Shown: positions 50,661 through 59,326 of the stretch, in pieces
Position numbering within the stretch: the stretch's first letter is position 1
Layout: each line of letters starts with the position of its first letter
DNA from: Deltaproteobacteria bacterium
Lineage (GTDB): Bacteria > Desulfobacterota > BSN033 > UBA1163
DNA: 64,000 nucleotides
Direction of reading: 5' to 3'
NCBI GenBank assembly: GCA_016875195.1
Contig: VGRY01000004.1
Location: 1-64,000 of the forward strand
Translations under genes and position numbers: made by a program
The notes under the pieces: model-generated
Databases searched by the model: none
The model's input: the letters and a program-made list of their open reading frames with translations, nothing else
Told to the model about the DNA's origin: nothing

Positions 50661-51959
50661 ATGGCAAAAGAAGACAAGGATGAAACAAGAGAAATAGGAA
50701 GGGAAGTGAGAGGGGTTTGGACTAAGGAGGTCGTCCGGGAAATAAAACAGAAAGCAGAAACAGGAAGGCACTTGATTCGAGGCTGTGGAACAACTCGCAG
50801 GCTCCCTCATTTTGATGATCTCGTCATAATGGCCTCTCAACTCTCGAGAATGGCTATTGATACTTATCGAGAGGATTGCAATACCAAAACCGTCTTGGGA
50901 AAGAGGGTTGCCAAAGAACCTCTGGTGATTGAGACCCCCATCATGATTTCCGGTATGTCTTATGGAGCCTTGAGCAAAGAAGCTAAGATTGCGATGGCCA
51001 AAGCCACGTCTATCGTGGGGACATCGATCAACAACGGTGAGGGAGGCCTGCTTCCGGAGGAGCGCGCCAATTCCTACAAGGAGGTCGTCCAAATCTTGCC
51101 CAGCCGGATCGGCTTTTCTTTAAGAAATATCGAAGCAGCCGATGCCTTGGAGATTATCTGCGGCATAGGGGCAAAACCTGGGCTCTCCGGCCATCTCATG
51201 AAGGAAAAGATTACAGAAGAGATCGCAAAATTCAGACAACTACCACCAGGCATAGATCTCCATAGCCATCCAAGACACGGAGATATTTATGGAGCAGATG
51301 ATCTGATTCTGAAGATTGAAGAGTTAAGGGAGATTACAGAGGATAGAATTCCCATTTTTATCAAGATCGCGGCGGGTCGCGTAAACGAGGATGTGAAGAT
51401 CGCTGCCAAGGCCGGGGTGGATGGAATTGTGGTGGATGGTATGGAGGGAGGGACGGGTGCAGCACCTCTCATTGCACTGAATCACCTGGGCATTCCCACA
51501 CTTCCAGCCCTTGTTCAGGCAACGCGGGCCCTTGAGGAAATGGGGTTGAAAGATCAGGTAAGCTTGATCGTTTCTGGAGGTATCAAAGACGGTGCTGATG
51601 TGGCTAAGGCCCTGGCTCTGGGTGCGGATGCTGTAGCCATTGGAACAGGGGCCATGGTCGCCATGGGTTGTACGGTCTGCCTCCAATGCCACAAGGGGGC
51701 CTGCCCGCACGGCATTGGAACTCAGAGGGAAGACCTCAGGGCTAAACTTGACGCCGAGGAGGCTGCCATTCGAGTGGCCAACTACATCAAAGCCATGACT
51801 TATGAGCTAGTCATTCTGACAAAGGCCGCCGGAAAGACCGACGTTCACTCATTGGAGAGAGAGGATGTGCGTGCCCTGACTCTGGAAGCGAGTTTAACCA
51901 CAGGAATTCCCCTGGTTGGAACGAATTTTGTCTTCGGAGACCGGTTTGGGTATATTTGA
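50661..51959 (+). CDS. FMN-binding glutamate synthase-domain subunit (GlxD/MgsC-like)
   Basis: The 432-residue TIM-barrel protein of the glutamate synthase central domain has PIMISGMSYGALSKEAK near 93, VDGMEGGTGAAPL near 260, SGGIKDGADVAKALALGADAVAIGTG near 307, and cysteines CTVCLQCHKGACPHGIG near 339-355 that bind an Fe-S cluster. Relatives in methylotrophs transfer methylamine to glutamate to form N-methylglutamate. Whether this enzyme uses 2-oxoglutarate and ammonia or an alkylamine cannot be read. It completes the three-subunit set. Confidence 0.9.
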   Translation: MAKEDKDETREIGREVRGVWTKEVVREIKQKAETGRHLIRGCGTTRRLPHFDDLVIMASQLSRMAIDTYREDCNTKTVLGKRVAKEPLVIETPIMISGMSYGALSKEAKIAMAKATSIVGTSINNGEGGLLPEERANSYKEVVQILPSRIGFSLRNIEAADALEIICGIGAKPGLSGHLMKEKITEEIAKFRQLPPGIDLHSHPRHGDIYGADDLILKIEELREITEDRIPIFIKIAAGRVNEDVKIAAKAGVDGIVVDGMEGGTGAAPLIALNHLGIPTLPALVQATRALEEMGLKDQVSLIVSGGIKDGADVAKALALGADAVAIGTGAMVAMGCTVCLQCHKGACPHGIGTQREDLRAKLDAEEAAIRVANYIKAMTYELVILTKAAGKTDVHSLEREDVRALTLEASLTTGIPLVGTNFVFGDRFGYI

Positions 51960-51972
51960 GATGGAATCAGCC

Positions 51973-52611
51973 ATGAAGGAGACGCTGGATCTAAGAGCCT
52001 ATTTCTATTTAGACAGGATGCAGCTGCAGGTGGCTGCTTATATCGGGTCAACGGCATCGGGGTTTTTACCCATTGCTGGCGTCGCTTCTCTGTTTATCGA
52101 AGTCCGACCGGGCATGGCGATCAACAACCTCACGGATATTGCCGTGAAGAAATCCGATGTAAAACCAGCCATGCAGATTGTTGAGAGGCAATATGGTCTT
52201 CTTGAGATCCACTCTGAGACAATGGCAGAAGTGGCTCATGCAGGGACCACTATTCTGGAGGCTCTGGGTTTGCAGGAGCGCGATCGATACAAACCGAATA
52301 TCCTCTCAACCAATGTCATCACTCGTGTGAACGACTACCATTGTCAACTGGTGAATCGACAACGAAGGGATTCCATGCTTCTTGCAGGGCAGACATTGTA
52401 TATTCTTGAGGTGGAGCCTGCAGGATATGCGGTCCTGGCCGCGAATGAAGCGGAGAAATCGGCAGACATTACTCTGATAGAAGTCCGGCCCTTTGGTGCA
52501 TCGGGAAGGATCTACCTGGGAGGTACCGAGGCTGATATCGAGGGTGCAAGCCAAGCAGTCCTTCAGGCATTGAAATCTATTGAGGGAAGAGGGATCAGTA
52601 AGAACGGATAG
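51973..52611 (+). CDS. tandem BMC-T shell protein, copy 2
   Basis: The 212-residue paralogue of 46179 begins with the equivalent MKETLDLRAYFYLD. I chose the ATG at 51973 because it aligns with the paralogue's start; another ATG at 51961 follows the upstream stop by only one base. The position after the GlxD-like gene physically ties the amidotransferase genes to the shell genes as one locus. Confidence 0.85.
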   Translation: MKETLDLRAYFYLDRMQLQVAAYIGSTASGFLPIAGVASLFIEVRPGMAINNLTDIAVKKSDVKPAMQIVERQYGLLEIHSETMAEVAHAGTTILEALGLQERDRYKPNILSTNVITRVNDYHCQLVNRQRRDSMLLAGQTLYILEVEPAGYAVLAANEAEKSADITLIEVRPFGASGRIYLGGTEADIEGASQAVLQALKSIEGRGISKNG

Positions 52612-52622
52612 CATGCGAGAAG

Positions 52623-52640
52623 GATCGAAGGCTCGATCCC
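52623..52640 (+). terminator. short hairpin between BMC-T copy 2 and the amidohydrolase
   Basis: GGATCGA and TCGATCC form a 7-bp stem with a four-base loop. No T-run follows, so it may be an attenuator or processing site rather than a full terminator. Confidence 0.35.
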
Positions 52641-52715
52641 TCCGGTTCTAACCACCGCTTCTCTCGTAAATAGATTTTTTTAGCCATCATCCAAATTAAA
52701 GGGGAGGTGAAAAAA

Positions 52716-54443
52716 ATGGCTAGGCAAGGAAAAGCTGACATAGTCATCACTAATGGCAAAGTCATCACTGTGGATAAAGACTTCAGTATCAAACAGGCTG
52801 TGGCTGTAAAGGGTGACAAAATTGTGGCCGTGGGTACTAACGATGAAATAAACGCCTTTATTGGATCCAATACTAAAATATTAGATCTGAAAGGAAAACC
52901 GATCTTGCCCGGAATCAACGATGCCCATATGCATGCGCCTTTTTTCGGAGCCACCAGGCCGCCGTTGGCCCTTGATCTCACTTATCCTACGGTAAAATCG
53001 ATCCCGGAAATGGTCGAAGCACTTCGCAAGAAAGTCGCAGAGGTGAAACCGGGAGAGTGGATTCGGGGTTTTGGCTGGGATCAGGGTTCTCTCGAGGAAT
53101 GTAAGAATGACCCGACCAGGCTCCCCAGGAAGTGGGACATCGATCCAGTCTCTTCTGATCACCCGGTGGTCTTCACCGATTTCTCGGCCCACACCCTGCT
53201 CGCGAATAGCAAAGCCCTCGAGATCGCTGGAATCAGTAAAGATACTCCTAACCCGGTTTCGGGTGAGATGGAGAGGGATCCAAAGACAGGAGAGCCAACT
53301 GGAATATTCAAGGAGCCGGGTGCACAGGCCCTTGTGTCCGCCCATGTCCCTTTGCTGACCCGGAAAGAAAAAAAGGAAGCAGTTCTCACGGCTCTTCGTC
53401 ACCTCAATGCGAATGGTGTTACGAGCTTTACCGATGCGGCCATCGGTCCAGGCGGCGAGACGTATGTGTACGGTGTGATGAGTGCCGAATTCGTTGATAT
53501 CTACAGAGAGTTGTTGAATGAGGGCAGCTTGACAGCCAGGGTGAACGTTTTGTTGCTTCTGGGCGATTACGGCGCCCTCACCTTAGAGGATTTGAAGAAG
53601 AACATGGAGACATTCAAGGTGCCGAAAGATGTGGACAAGGCGTGGCTCAATTTTCCGGGAGTCAAGATCTTTGCCGATGGTATCCCTCTGACCATGACTT
53701 CTTGGATGAATGAGGATTATGTGACAGGGGGGCGCGGCACCTCCGTGATTCCGGGAAAGACCGATCAGGAACAATGGGATAATCTGACCGAAATGATCAC
53801 CTATGTCCACTCCAAGGGTTATCAATTAGGCGTCCACGCCACGGGCGACAGGGCCATTGATGCCTCGGTGGACGGATTCGTCAAGGCCATTCAAACCATT
53901 CCAGGAGGCGACCCGCGTCATTACCTCATTCATGGAGATTTTATCAGCCCGGAAAAGGCTAAGACTCTGGGAAAATATAACTGTGGGATCGCCATGCAGC
54001 CCTTTATAAGCGTGATGATCTCCGATTTCGAACCTGCAGTGGTGGGCGAAAAGCGGGCAGCCTACGAGTGGCCCACCCGGACGGTCATCGATGCCGGCGT
54101 CAACCTGACAAGCAGTTCTGACGCCCCGGTGACTTATCCCAACTGGAGAATGGGCGTACAGGCGGCTGTCTTAAGAGAGGGTTTAATTTCGGGCAAAGTG
54201 AGTGGCCCGGAAGAATGCATCGCCGTGGAAGAAGCAATTCGAACCTATACGATTAACGGAGCATGGCAGGACCATATGGAAGATGTGAAGGGCTCTATCG
54301 AAGTGGGAAAATTAGCGGATTTCTGCGTCATCGGAGACGACATATTGACCGTCGATCCACACAAGATCGGCGAGATACCCGTTTTGATGACGATCGTGGG
54401 GGGCAAGATCGTCTACGCCGCAGGAGGGAACTGGCTCAAATGA
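52716..54443 (+). CDS. YtcJ-like amidohydrolase
   Basis: The protein has 575 residues. The amidohydrolase N-terminal beta-sandwich (ADIVITNGKVITVD) is followed by the metal HxH in NDAHMHAP near 72, then GVTSFTDAAIG, HATGDRAIDASVDG near 370 and the catalytic Asp in TSSSDAPVTYP near 470. The family hydrolyses amide or N-acyl bonds with a metal. It may release the amine substrate from an imported amide before entry to the shell pathway. GGGGAGG precedes the ATG at 52716, which is preferred to GTG 52707. Confidence 0.85.
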   Translation: MARQGKADIVITNGKVITVDKDFSIKQAVAVKGDKIVAVGTNDEINAFIGSNTKILDLKGKPILPGINDAHMHAPFFGATRPPLALDLTYPTVKSIPEMVEALRKKVAEVKPGEWIRGFGWDQGSLEECKNDPTRLPRKWDIDPVSSDHPVVFTDFSAHTLLANSKALEIAGISKDTPNPVSGEMERDPKTGEPTGIFKEPGAQALVSAHVPLLTRKEKKEAVLTALRHLNANGVTSFTDAAIGPGGETYVYGVMSAEFVDIYRELLNEGSLTARVNVLLLLGDYGALTLEDLKKNMETFKVPKDVDKAWLNFPGVKIFADGIPLTMTSWMNEDYVTGGRGTSVIPGKTDQEQWDNLTEMITYVHSKGYQLGVHATGDRAIDASVDGFVKAIQTIPGGDPRHYLIHGDFISPEKAKTLGKYNCGIAMQPFISVMISDFEPAVVGEKRAAYEWPTRTVIDAGVNLTSSSDAPVTYPNWRMGVQAAVLREGLISGKVSGPEECIAVEEAIRTYTINGAWQDHMEDVKGSIEVGKLADFCVIGDDILTVDPHKIGEIPVLMTIVGGKIVYAAGGNWLK

Positions 54444-54569
54444 TCAGGCATCATGAGCCATGGGCTCTCAGCGAAGTTCCAAGAGACTTTTAAATAAGAA
54501 GGTGGTGCTCACTTGACAATGGAGAAATCAGGATAGAAAAGAGCTTATCCCGAAAAGGAGGAAAAGGAG

Positions 54570-55775
54570 ATGAATAGCAAGAAGAGAATATGGCGTGTTC
54601 TGGGGATTCTTCTTTCGTCATTATTGCTTGAAGTCGTATTCGCCGGCTACATTCTTGCAGCCCCTAAACGTTTGAAGATCGGAGTTATCCTACCGATCTC
54701 TGGCCCTATTAGCACGGTTGGCATGAGTTTGGCACGGGGTTTTGAGCTATTCTTTGATAAGGTGAATGAGAAGGGGGGTGTGAAGATCGGTAACGAACAA
54801 TATCTTTTCGACTTCATCCTCGAAGATGAAAAGATGAGTCCGGAAGCTGCGGCCATCGCTGCAAAAAAGCTCGTCCACAAAGACGGTGCGAAGTTTGTAT
54901 TTGGTGCCATTCTCGATGCAAGTACAGAGGCCATTTACCAGGTCTGTGCACCCAGTAAGGTACTGCACTTAGTATTTTGGGTCAATGTTCCGTGGCACCC
55001 GGCGGATGTAAACCCGAAGAAACCGCTCGCTGTTCGCCTTGCCGTTTCTCCACACGATCCACAAGCGAGTGATTACGATTATCTGATCAAGACCTACCCA
55101 AACGTCAAGAAAGTCGTGATCAGTGCCCCTGACATCGGCTATGAGGGGATGATTGAAAAGTGTAAGGCATTAGCAAAGAAACTCGGTGTTGAGGTGATAG
55201 CTGTCGAGAAGTGGCCGATTGGTACGACGGATTTTATTCCGGTCTTTACAAAAATATTAGCTCATAAACCTGATGCCATTCATGCAATGATCAGCGGACA
55301 GGCAATGTATCAGCTCAGGGCAGCCCGCCAGTTGGGCTTTAAAGGACCCTTCTTCTCTGATTCGCCCTTAGGCCCTGATGTGATCCTTCGAGTTGCGGGC
55401 CCCGAGGCTTCCACAGACGTATTTTGCAATGGCATGGATCTTGGGAATGCCACGGAAGCAATGCGGGACGTCATGAAAAGGTGGCAGGCAAAGTACAAGG
55501 AGGAATTTGTCTCTGACGCTTTCTTGGGATGGGATGAGGCCTGGATACTTACTCAGGCAATGGAGAAGGCCAAAAGCGTTGATCCAGGTAAGGTACTGGC
55601 AACACTTGAGACCATGACCAAGCCCGGGAGTCTCCAGACGGTCTTCGGTCCGGGTCACATGGGAGGATTAAAAAGCTTTGGGGTCAACCGGGTGCTGGTA
55701 AGGCCCATTCCCCTCAGTCGAATCATGAATGGCAAGATAGAATTTGTTAAATTCATAGTACCTGATGTGCCGTAG
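54570..55775 (+). CDS. livJ: branched-chain amino acid/amide ABC transporter, substrate-binding protein
   Basis: This 401-residue periplasmic binding protein has a signal peptide (1-29, ending ILAAPKR). Type I fold landmarks are KIGVILPISGPISTVG near 34-49, a DSPLGPDVI segment near 265 and an E-x-x-x-S-D-A-F-L-G-W-D-E-A-W block near 312. It captures a ligand for the permease and ATPase genes that follow. The family covers branched-chain amino acids, urea, amides and aromatic acids, so specificity is open. AAAGGAGG lies upstream. Confidence 0.85.
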   Translation: MNSKKRIWRVLGILLSSLLLEVVFAGYILAAPKRLKIGVILPISGPISTVGMSLARGFELFFDKVNEKGGVKIGNEQYLFDFILEDEKMSPEAAAIAAKKLVHKDGAKFVFGAILDASTEAIYQVCAPSKVLHLVFWVNVPWHPADVNPKKPLAVRLAVSPHDPQASDYDYLIKTYPNVKKVVISAPDIGYEGMIEKCKALAKKLGVEVIAVEKWPIGTTDFIPVFTKILAHKPDAIHAMISGQAMYQLRAARQLGFKGPFFSDSPLGPDVILRVAGPEASTDVFCNGMDLGNATEAMRDVMKRWQAKYKEEFVSDAFLGWDEAWILTQAMEKAKSVDPGKVLATLETMTKPGSLQTVFGPGHMGGLKSFGVNRVLVRPIPLSRIMNGKIEFVKFIVPDVP

Positions 55776-55823
55776 AAATACAGACAGCTTTTCATTTTCG
55801 ATGAATTCGCTTTCCAAAGGTTG

Positions 55824-55866
55824 AGAGGGTGAGGGCTGGAATATTAGACCCCTCCCCCCTTTTTGT
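55824..55866 (+). terminator. weak terminator-like hairpin after the binding-protein gene
   Basis: A G-rich arm (AGAGGGTGAGGG) can pair with CCCCTCCCCCC around 55850-55860, followed by five T. This arrangement, common after the binding-protein gene of Liv operons, would let the binding protein be made in excess over the permease. The pairing is imperfect. Confidence 0.4.
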
Positions 55867-55921
55867 CTGAAAATATCATCTTGCCGATGAAAGGCCGAGT
55901 GAAACAAAGGAGGTTCTTGCA

Positions 55922-56788
55922 TTGGATCTGCCCTCTCAGGCCATCTGGCAGGGTTTCTTCAATGGAATCGCATTGGGCTGGATCTACATCCTGATGGCCC
56001 TTGGTCTAACCCTGATCTTCGGCATTATGAACATCATGCAGTTTGCCCACGGTGAAATATATATGGTGGGAGCTTATGTCGTTTACTATCTTACAGCTTC
56101 TAATGGGGTCAATCTTTTCGTGGCAACCCTCCTCAGCATGATCGTCATGGCAGTCTTCGGCATTTTTTTGGAGCGACTCCTCTTTCGTCATGTGAGAGGC
56201 CAGGTATTATCCCCAATTGTTGTGAGCGTGGGGCTCACCCTGATTCTGCAAAGTGGCGCTGTGGCGGGATTTGGCGTATATGAGCGTAGTGTCCCTCGAC
56301 TCAGTCAGGGCTCCTTTGAGATTGTTGGAAGCATGATCCCGAAAGACAGAATCGTTGCTGTCGTCTGCGCCATGACTCTGATACTAGTGTTATATGTGTT
56401 TCTCAAGAGATTTAAATACGGACAGGCGATGGTTGCAAGCGCTCAACATCGTGAGGGCGCTATTCTGCAGGGAATAAGCCCCAATAAAATGTCGGCTATG
56501 GCTATGGCGATTGGCTGCAGCCTTGCGGCTGCTGGCGGGGCGTTGGCGGGGTCGTTATTGATGCTCGATCCTTTTATGGGCACTCAGCCCCTTTTGAAGG
56601 GGCTGGTGATTATCGTTTTAGGTGGCATGGGCAGTCTTTTGGGGGCTGCTATAGGAGGGATGATTGTTGGTCTCATCGACGGCCTGGTGCCGATACTCTT
56701 CGGACCCGCACCGGCATCCTTGCTTCCTCTCATTATTGTCATCTTCATATTGGTAGTGAGACCTCGAGGGTTATTCGGCCATGAATAG
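55922..56788 (+). CDS. livH: ABC transporter permease LivH
   Basis: The 288-residue protein has eight or so hydrophobic helices and the LivH signature (LILMALGLTLIFGIMNIMQFAHGEIYMVGAY in part). It forms the transmembrane channel together with LivM. A TTG start has GGAGG eight bases upstream. The stop overlaps the LivM ATG by eight bases. Confidence 0.9.
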   Translation: MDLPSQAIWQGFFNGIALGWIYILMALGLTLIFGIMNIMQFAHGEIYMVGAYVVYYLTASNGVNLFVATLLSMIVMAVFGIFLERLLFRHVRGQVLSPIVVSVGLTLILQSGAVAGFGVYERSVPRLSQGSFEIVGSMIPKDRIVAVVCAMTLILVLYVFLKRFKYGQAMVASAQHREGAILQGISPNKMSAMAMAIGCSLAAAGGALAGSLLMLDPFMGTQPLLKGLVIIVLGGMGSLLGAAIGGMIVGLIDGLVPILFGPAPASLLPLIIVIFILVVRPRGLFGHE

Positions 56789-57773
56789 GAGACGACTGAT
56801 CAGGATGCTCGGTATCATGGCTTTCGTCGTCTTCTTATTCTTCGTGCCCGTATTATTTGACAATGTTTATTGGGTCTCCATCCTGATCATCACTGCGATC
56901 AATGCGCTTTTGGCTACGAGCCTTCGCACGATTAGCATTGTCGGACACTTCTCGTTAGGCCATGTTGGTTTCATGCTCCTTGGAGCATACAGTTCGGCTC
57001 TTTTGGTCTTGAAGCTTGGAATCTCTTTCTGGGCAGCCTTTATGATGGCTGGGCTGCTATCTGCCCTTGTTGCCGTGGTCTTGGGTTACCCATTCCTCAA
57101 AGTGAAAGGGATATATTTCGCTATCTTGACACTCTTAACGGCTGAGAGTTTCAGGTTGACCGCATGGAATTGGCGAAGCTTAACCGGCGGGTCTCTCGGA
57201 CTGATGAACATTCCCTCTCCCAGCCCGATTTCCATTCCTGCTGTGGGAATCGTCACCTTTGATTCTGAAAGTAGCTTTTACTATCTAACGATCTTTATCG
57301 TTCTTCTCTCTCTTCTTGCTCTATACCGCCTTGAGCACTCCCATTTTAATTTCAACTGGAGAGCAATAAGGGAAACCGATGTTCTTGCCCAGTCGGTTGG
57401 AATGAATGTTCTTTGGCTGAAGATTCTAAATTTTGCCATTGCATGCTTTTTTGCCGGTATCGCAGGGGCCTTATTTGCTCATTATCAGCGCGGGTTAAGT
57501 GCTGATGCAAGCTCAAGGTTCGGGGTGCTGACATCCATCTATCTATTGGTCTATATGGTCGTTGGTGGTGAGAACAGGTTCGCGGGTCCAATCATCGGTG
57601 CACTCCTCATCACGATAGCCTCCGAGCTTTCTCGATCCCTCGCACAATACCAGCCCATGATGATCGGGGCTATAGCGATCATTACGGTCTTCCTCTTCCC
57701 AGAGGGAATCATTGGTCTACCCGGCCGGCTCATCCATTGGTATAGATACAAAAAAAATGGAATGAGTGCTTGA
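56781..57773 (+). CDS. livM: ABC transporter permease LivM
   Basis: The 330-residue protein has about nine helices and LivM motifs (GHFSLGHVGFMLLGAY, YFAILTLLTAE, RAIRETDVLAQSVGMN, GGENRFAGPIIGA). It partners LivH. The ATG overlaps the end of livH, so expression is coupled; 33 bases separate it from livG. Confidence 0.9.
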   Translation: MNRRRLIRMLGIMAFVVFLFFVPVLFDNVYWVSILIITAINALLATSLRTISIVGHFSLGHVGFMLLGAYSSALLVLKLGISFWAAFMMAGLLSALVAVVLGYPFLKVKGIYFAILTLLTAESFRLTAWNWRSLTGGSLGLMNIPSPSPISIPAVGIVTFDSESSFYYLTIFIVLLSLLALYRLEHSHFNFNWRAIRETDVLAQSVGMNVLWLKILNFAIACFFAGIAGALFAHYQRGLSADASSRFGVLTSIYLLVYMVVGGENRFAGPIIGALLITIASELSRSLAQYQPMMIGAIAIITVFLFPEGIIGLPGRLIHWYRYKKNGMSA

Positions 57774-57806
57774 CAAAAAGACCGACGAAAAATTGGGAGC
57801 GTCCCA

Positions 57807-58568
57807 ATGCCTTTGGTCGAGATTCATCGCCTGTCTAAGTTTTTTGGCGGGTTGGCTGCCGTCACGGAGCTGAACTTAGATGTTATGCAGGGAGAGATAT
57901 TGGGACTGATTGGGCCGAATGGCGCCGGCAAGACAACTGTACTCAATATGGTCGGAGGGACTATTTTCCCCAGTCGAGGGAAAATCATTTTTAATGGAGA
58001 AGATATCACGAATTTTCCTCCTTACCGGAGAGCCCAGAGAGGGATAGCTCGGGTCTTTCAAGAGAATCTTCTTTTCGGCAACTTTACGGCTCTGGAAAAC
58101 ATACGCTTGGGTTTTCACCTCCATTCGAGGATGGGTTTTGCCGAAAAATTGTTCAATCGACAATCCACAAGGAATAAAGAGAAGGTATGGCTCGGAAAGG
58201 CTTTTCAGATGCTGGAATATGTAGGATTGGTTGAACATACTGCCACAGCGGCGATCAATCTCCCCCATGGGAAACAGCGTCTATTGGGTCTCGCTATCGC
58301 TCTCGCAACCCAACCACAACTGCTCCTTCTGGACGAGCCGGTCTCTGGGATGAACGCAGAGGAAGTTGAAGGCATGGTGGCTCTGATAAAGATGCTGAGG
58401 GAAAAGAGGGGGATCACTTGCGTGGTCGTGGAGCACAACATGAGAGCAGTGATGGGACTGTGCGACCGGATTGCCGTACTCAATTTTGGAGAAAAGATTG
58501 CTGAAGGCTTACCCCGGACGATCGTTGAAAGCAAAGCCGTGGTCGAAGCCTACCTCGGGACAGAGTAG
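57807..58568 (+). CDS. livG: ABC transporter ATP-binding protein LivG
   Basis: The 253-residue ATPase has Walker A GPNGAGKTT near 36-44, a variant signature INLPHGKQRLLGLA near 151 (LSGGQ-equivalent, typical of LivG) and Walker B LLLLDEPVSGMN near 170. With LivF it powers transport. The next gene begins one base after its stop. Confidence 0.9.
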   Translation: MPLVEIHRLSKFFGGLAAVTELNLDVMQGEILGLIGPNGAGKTTVLNMVGGTIFPSRGKIIFNGEDITNFPPYRRAQRGIARVFQENLLFGNFTALENIRLGFHLHSRMGFAEKLFNRQSTRNKEKVWLGKAFQMLEYVGLVEHTATAAINLPHGKQRLLGLAIALATQPQLLLLDEPVSGMNAEEVEGMVALIKMLREKRGITCVVVEHNMRAVMGLCDRIAVLNFGEKIAEGLPRTIVESKAVVEAYLGTE

Positions 58569-58569
58569 G

Positions 58570-59277
58570 ATGCTGTTTAAAATCAGTAATCTGATCGTTC
58601 GCTATGAAGGTGCCGAGATACTAAAAAGTATCTCTTTGGAAGTTCAAAAAAATGAAATAGTAACCCTAATTGGAAGCAATGGTGCGGGCAAAACGACGAC
58701 CTTAAGGACGATATCAGGGTTGAAGAATCCCGCCTCAGGAGAGATCTGGTTTGCAGGTAAGAGGATAGATCGAATCTTACCGCAGGAAATCGTAAAGATG
58801 GGTATCGGCCACGGGCCACAGGGAAGAGCCCTGTTCCCCTACATGTCAGTACTGGAAAATCTAAGGCTGGGATCCTATTTAAGGAGAGACCGGGATGGTA
58901 TCCATAAAGACTTGGAAATGATTTTTGAACATTTTCCCAAACTGAGGGAGCGGAAGTACCAGCAGGCAGGAACGCTGAGCGGAGGAGAACAACAGATGCT
59001 CGTGATCGGACGTGCATTAATGGGCAAGCCGAGGTTGCTCATGCTAGATGAACCTTCTTTGGGCCTTTCTCCCCTCATCATTCAAGAAATAGGCCGGGTT
59101 GTGCTCGAAATTAATCGAGGCGGAACAAGTGTCCTTCTGGTAGAGCAGAATGCCCGGCTAGCCCTCAAGCTCGCTCATCGAGGGTATGTGTTAGAGACAG
59201 GGACCGTTGTTTTGCAGGGGAAAACCGAAAATCTTCTGAATGACGTACGTGTGAAAAGGGCTTATTTAGGTCAATGA
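58570..59277 (+). CDS. livF: ABC transporter ATP-binding protein LivF
   Basis: The 235-residue ATPase has Walker A GSNGAGKTT near 34-42, signature LSGGEQQM near 138 and Walker B LLMLDEPSLGL near 157. The ATG at 58570 immediately follows the livG stop; an upstream in-frame ATG lies inside livG and is rejected. Last gene of the complete livJ-H-M-G-F set. Confidence 0.9.
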   Translation: MLFKISNLIVRYEGAEILKSISLEVQKNEIVTLIGSNGAGKTTTLRTISGLKNPASGEIWFAGKRIDRILPQEIVKMGIGHGPQGRALFPYMSVLENLRLGSYLRRDRDGIHKDLEMIFEHFPKLRERKYQQAGTLSGGEQQMLVIGRALMGKPRLLMLDEPSLGLSPLIIQEIGRVVLEINRGGTSVLLVEQNARLALKLAHRGYVLETGTVVLQGKTENLLNDVRVKRAYLGQ

Positions 59278-59317
59278 TGCGAGACCCAATTAAAGTTACC
59301 GGATGTCTCTGCATCAT
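59274..59317. terminator. hairpin between convergent livF and the ornithine cyclodeaminase-like gene
   Basis: ATGATGCGAGAC (59274-59285) and GTCTCTGCATCAT (59305-59317) pair with one bulge around a 19-base loop. It overlaps the livF stop codon and separates two converging units. No clear T-run. Confidence 0.45.
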
Positions 59318-59326
59318 AAATGGGAC

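Noticed and set aside
49839-51092. Long minus-strand frame of 417 codons
   Set aside because: It is antisense to the GlxB, GlxC and GlxD-like genes, which have clear domains, ribosome sites and tight overlaps.
39100-52611. Classic Eut or Pdu metabolosome
   Set aside because: EutJ-, PduS- and PduT-like genes are present, but ethanolamine ammonia-lyase, diol dehydratase, cobalamin genes and PduL are absent.
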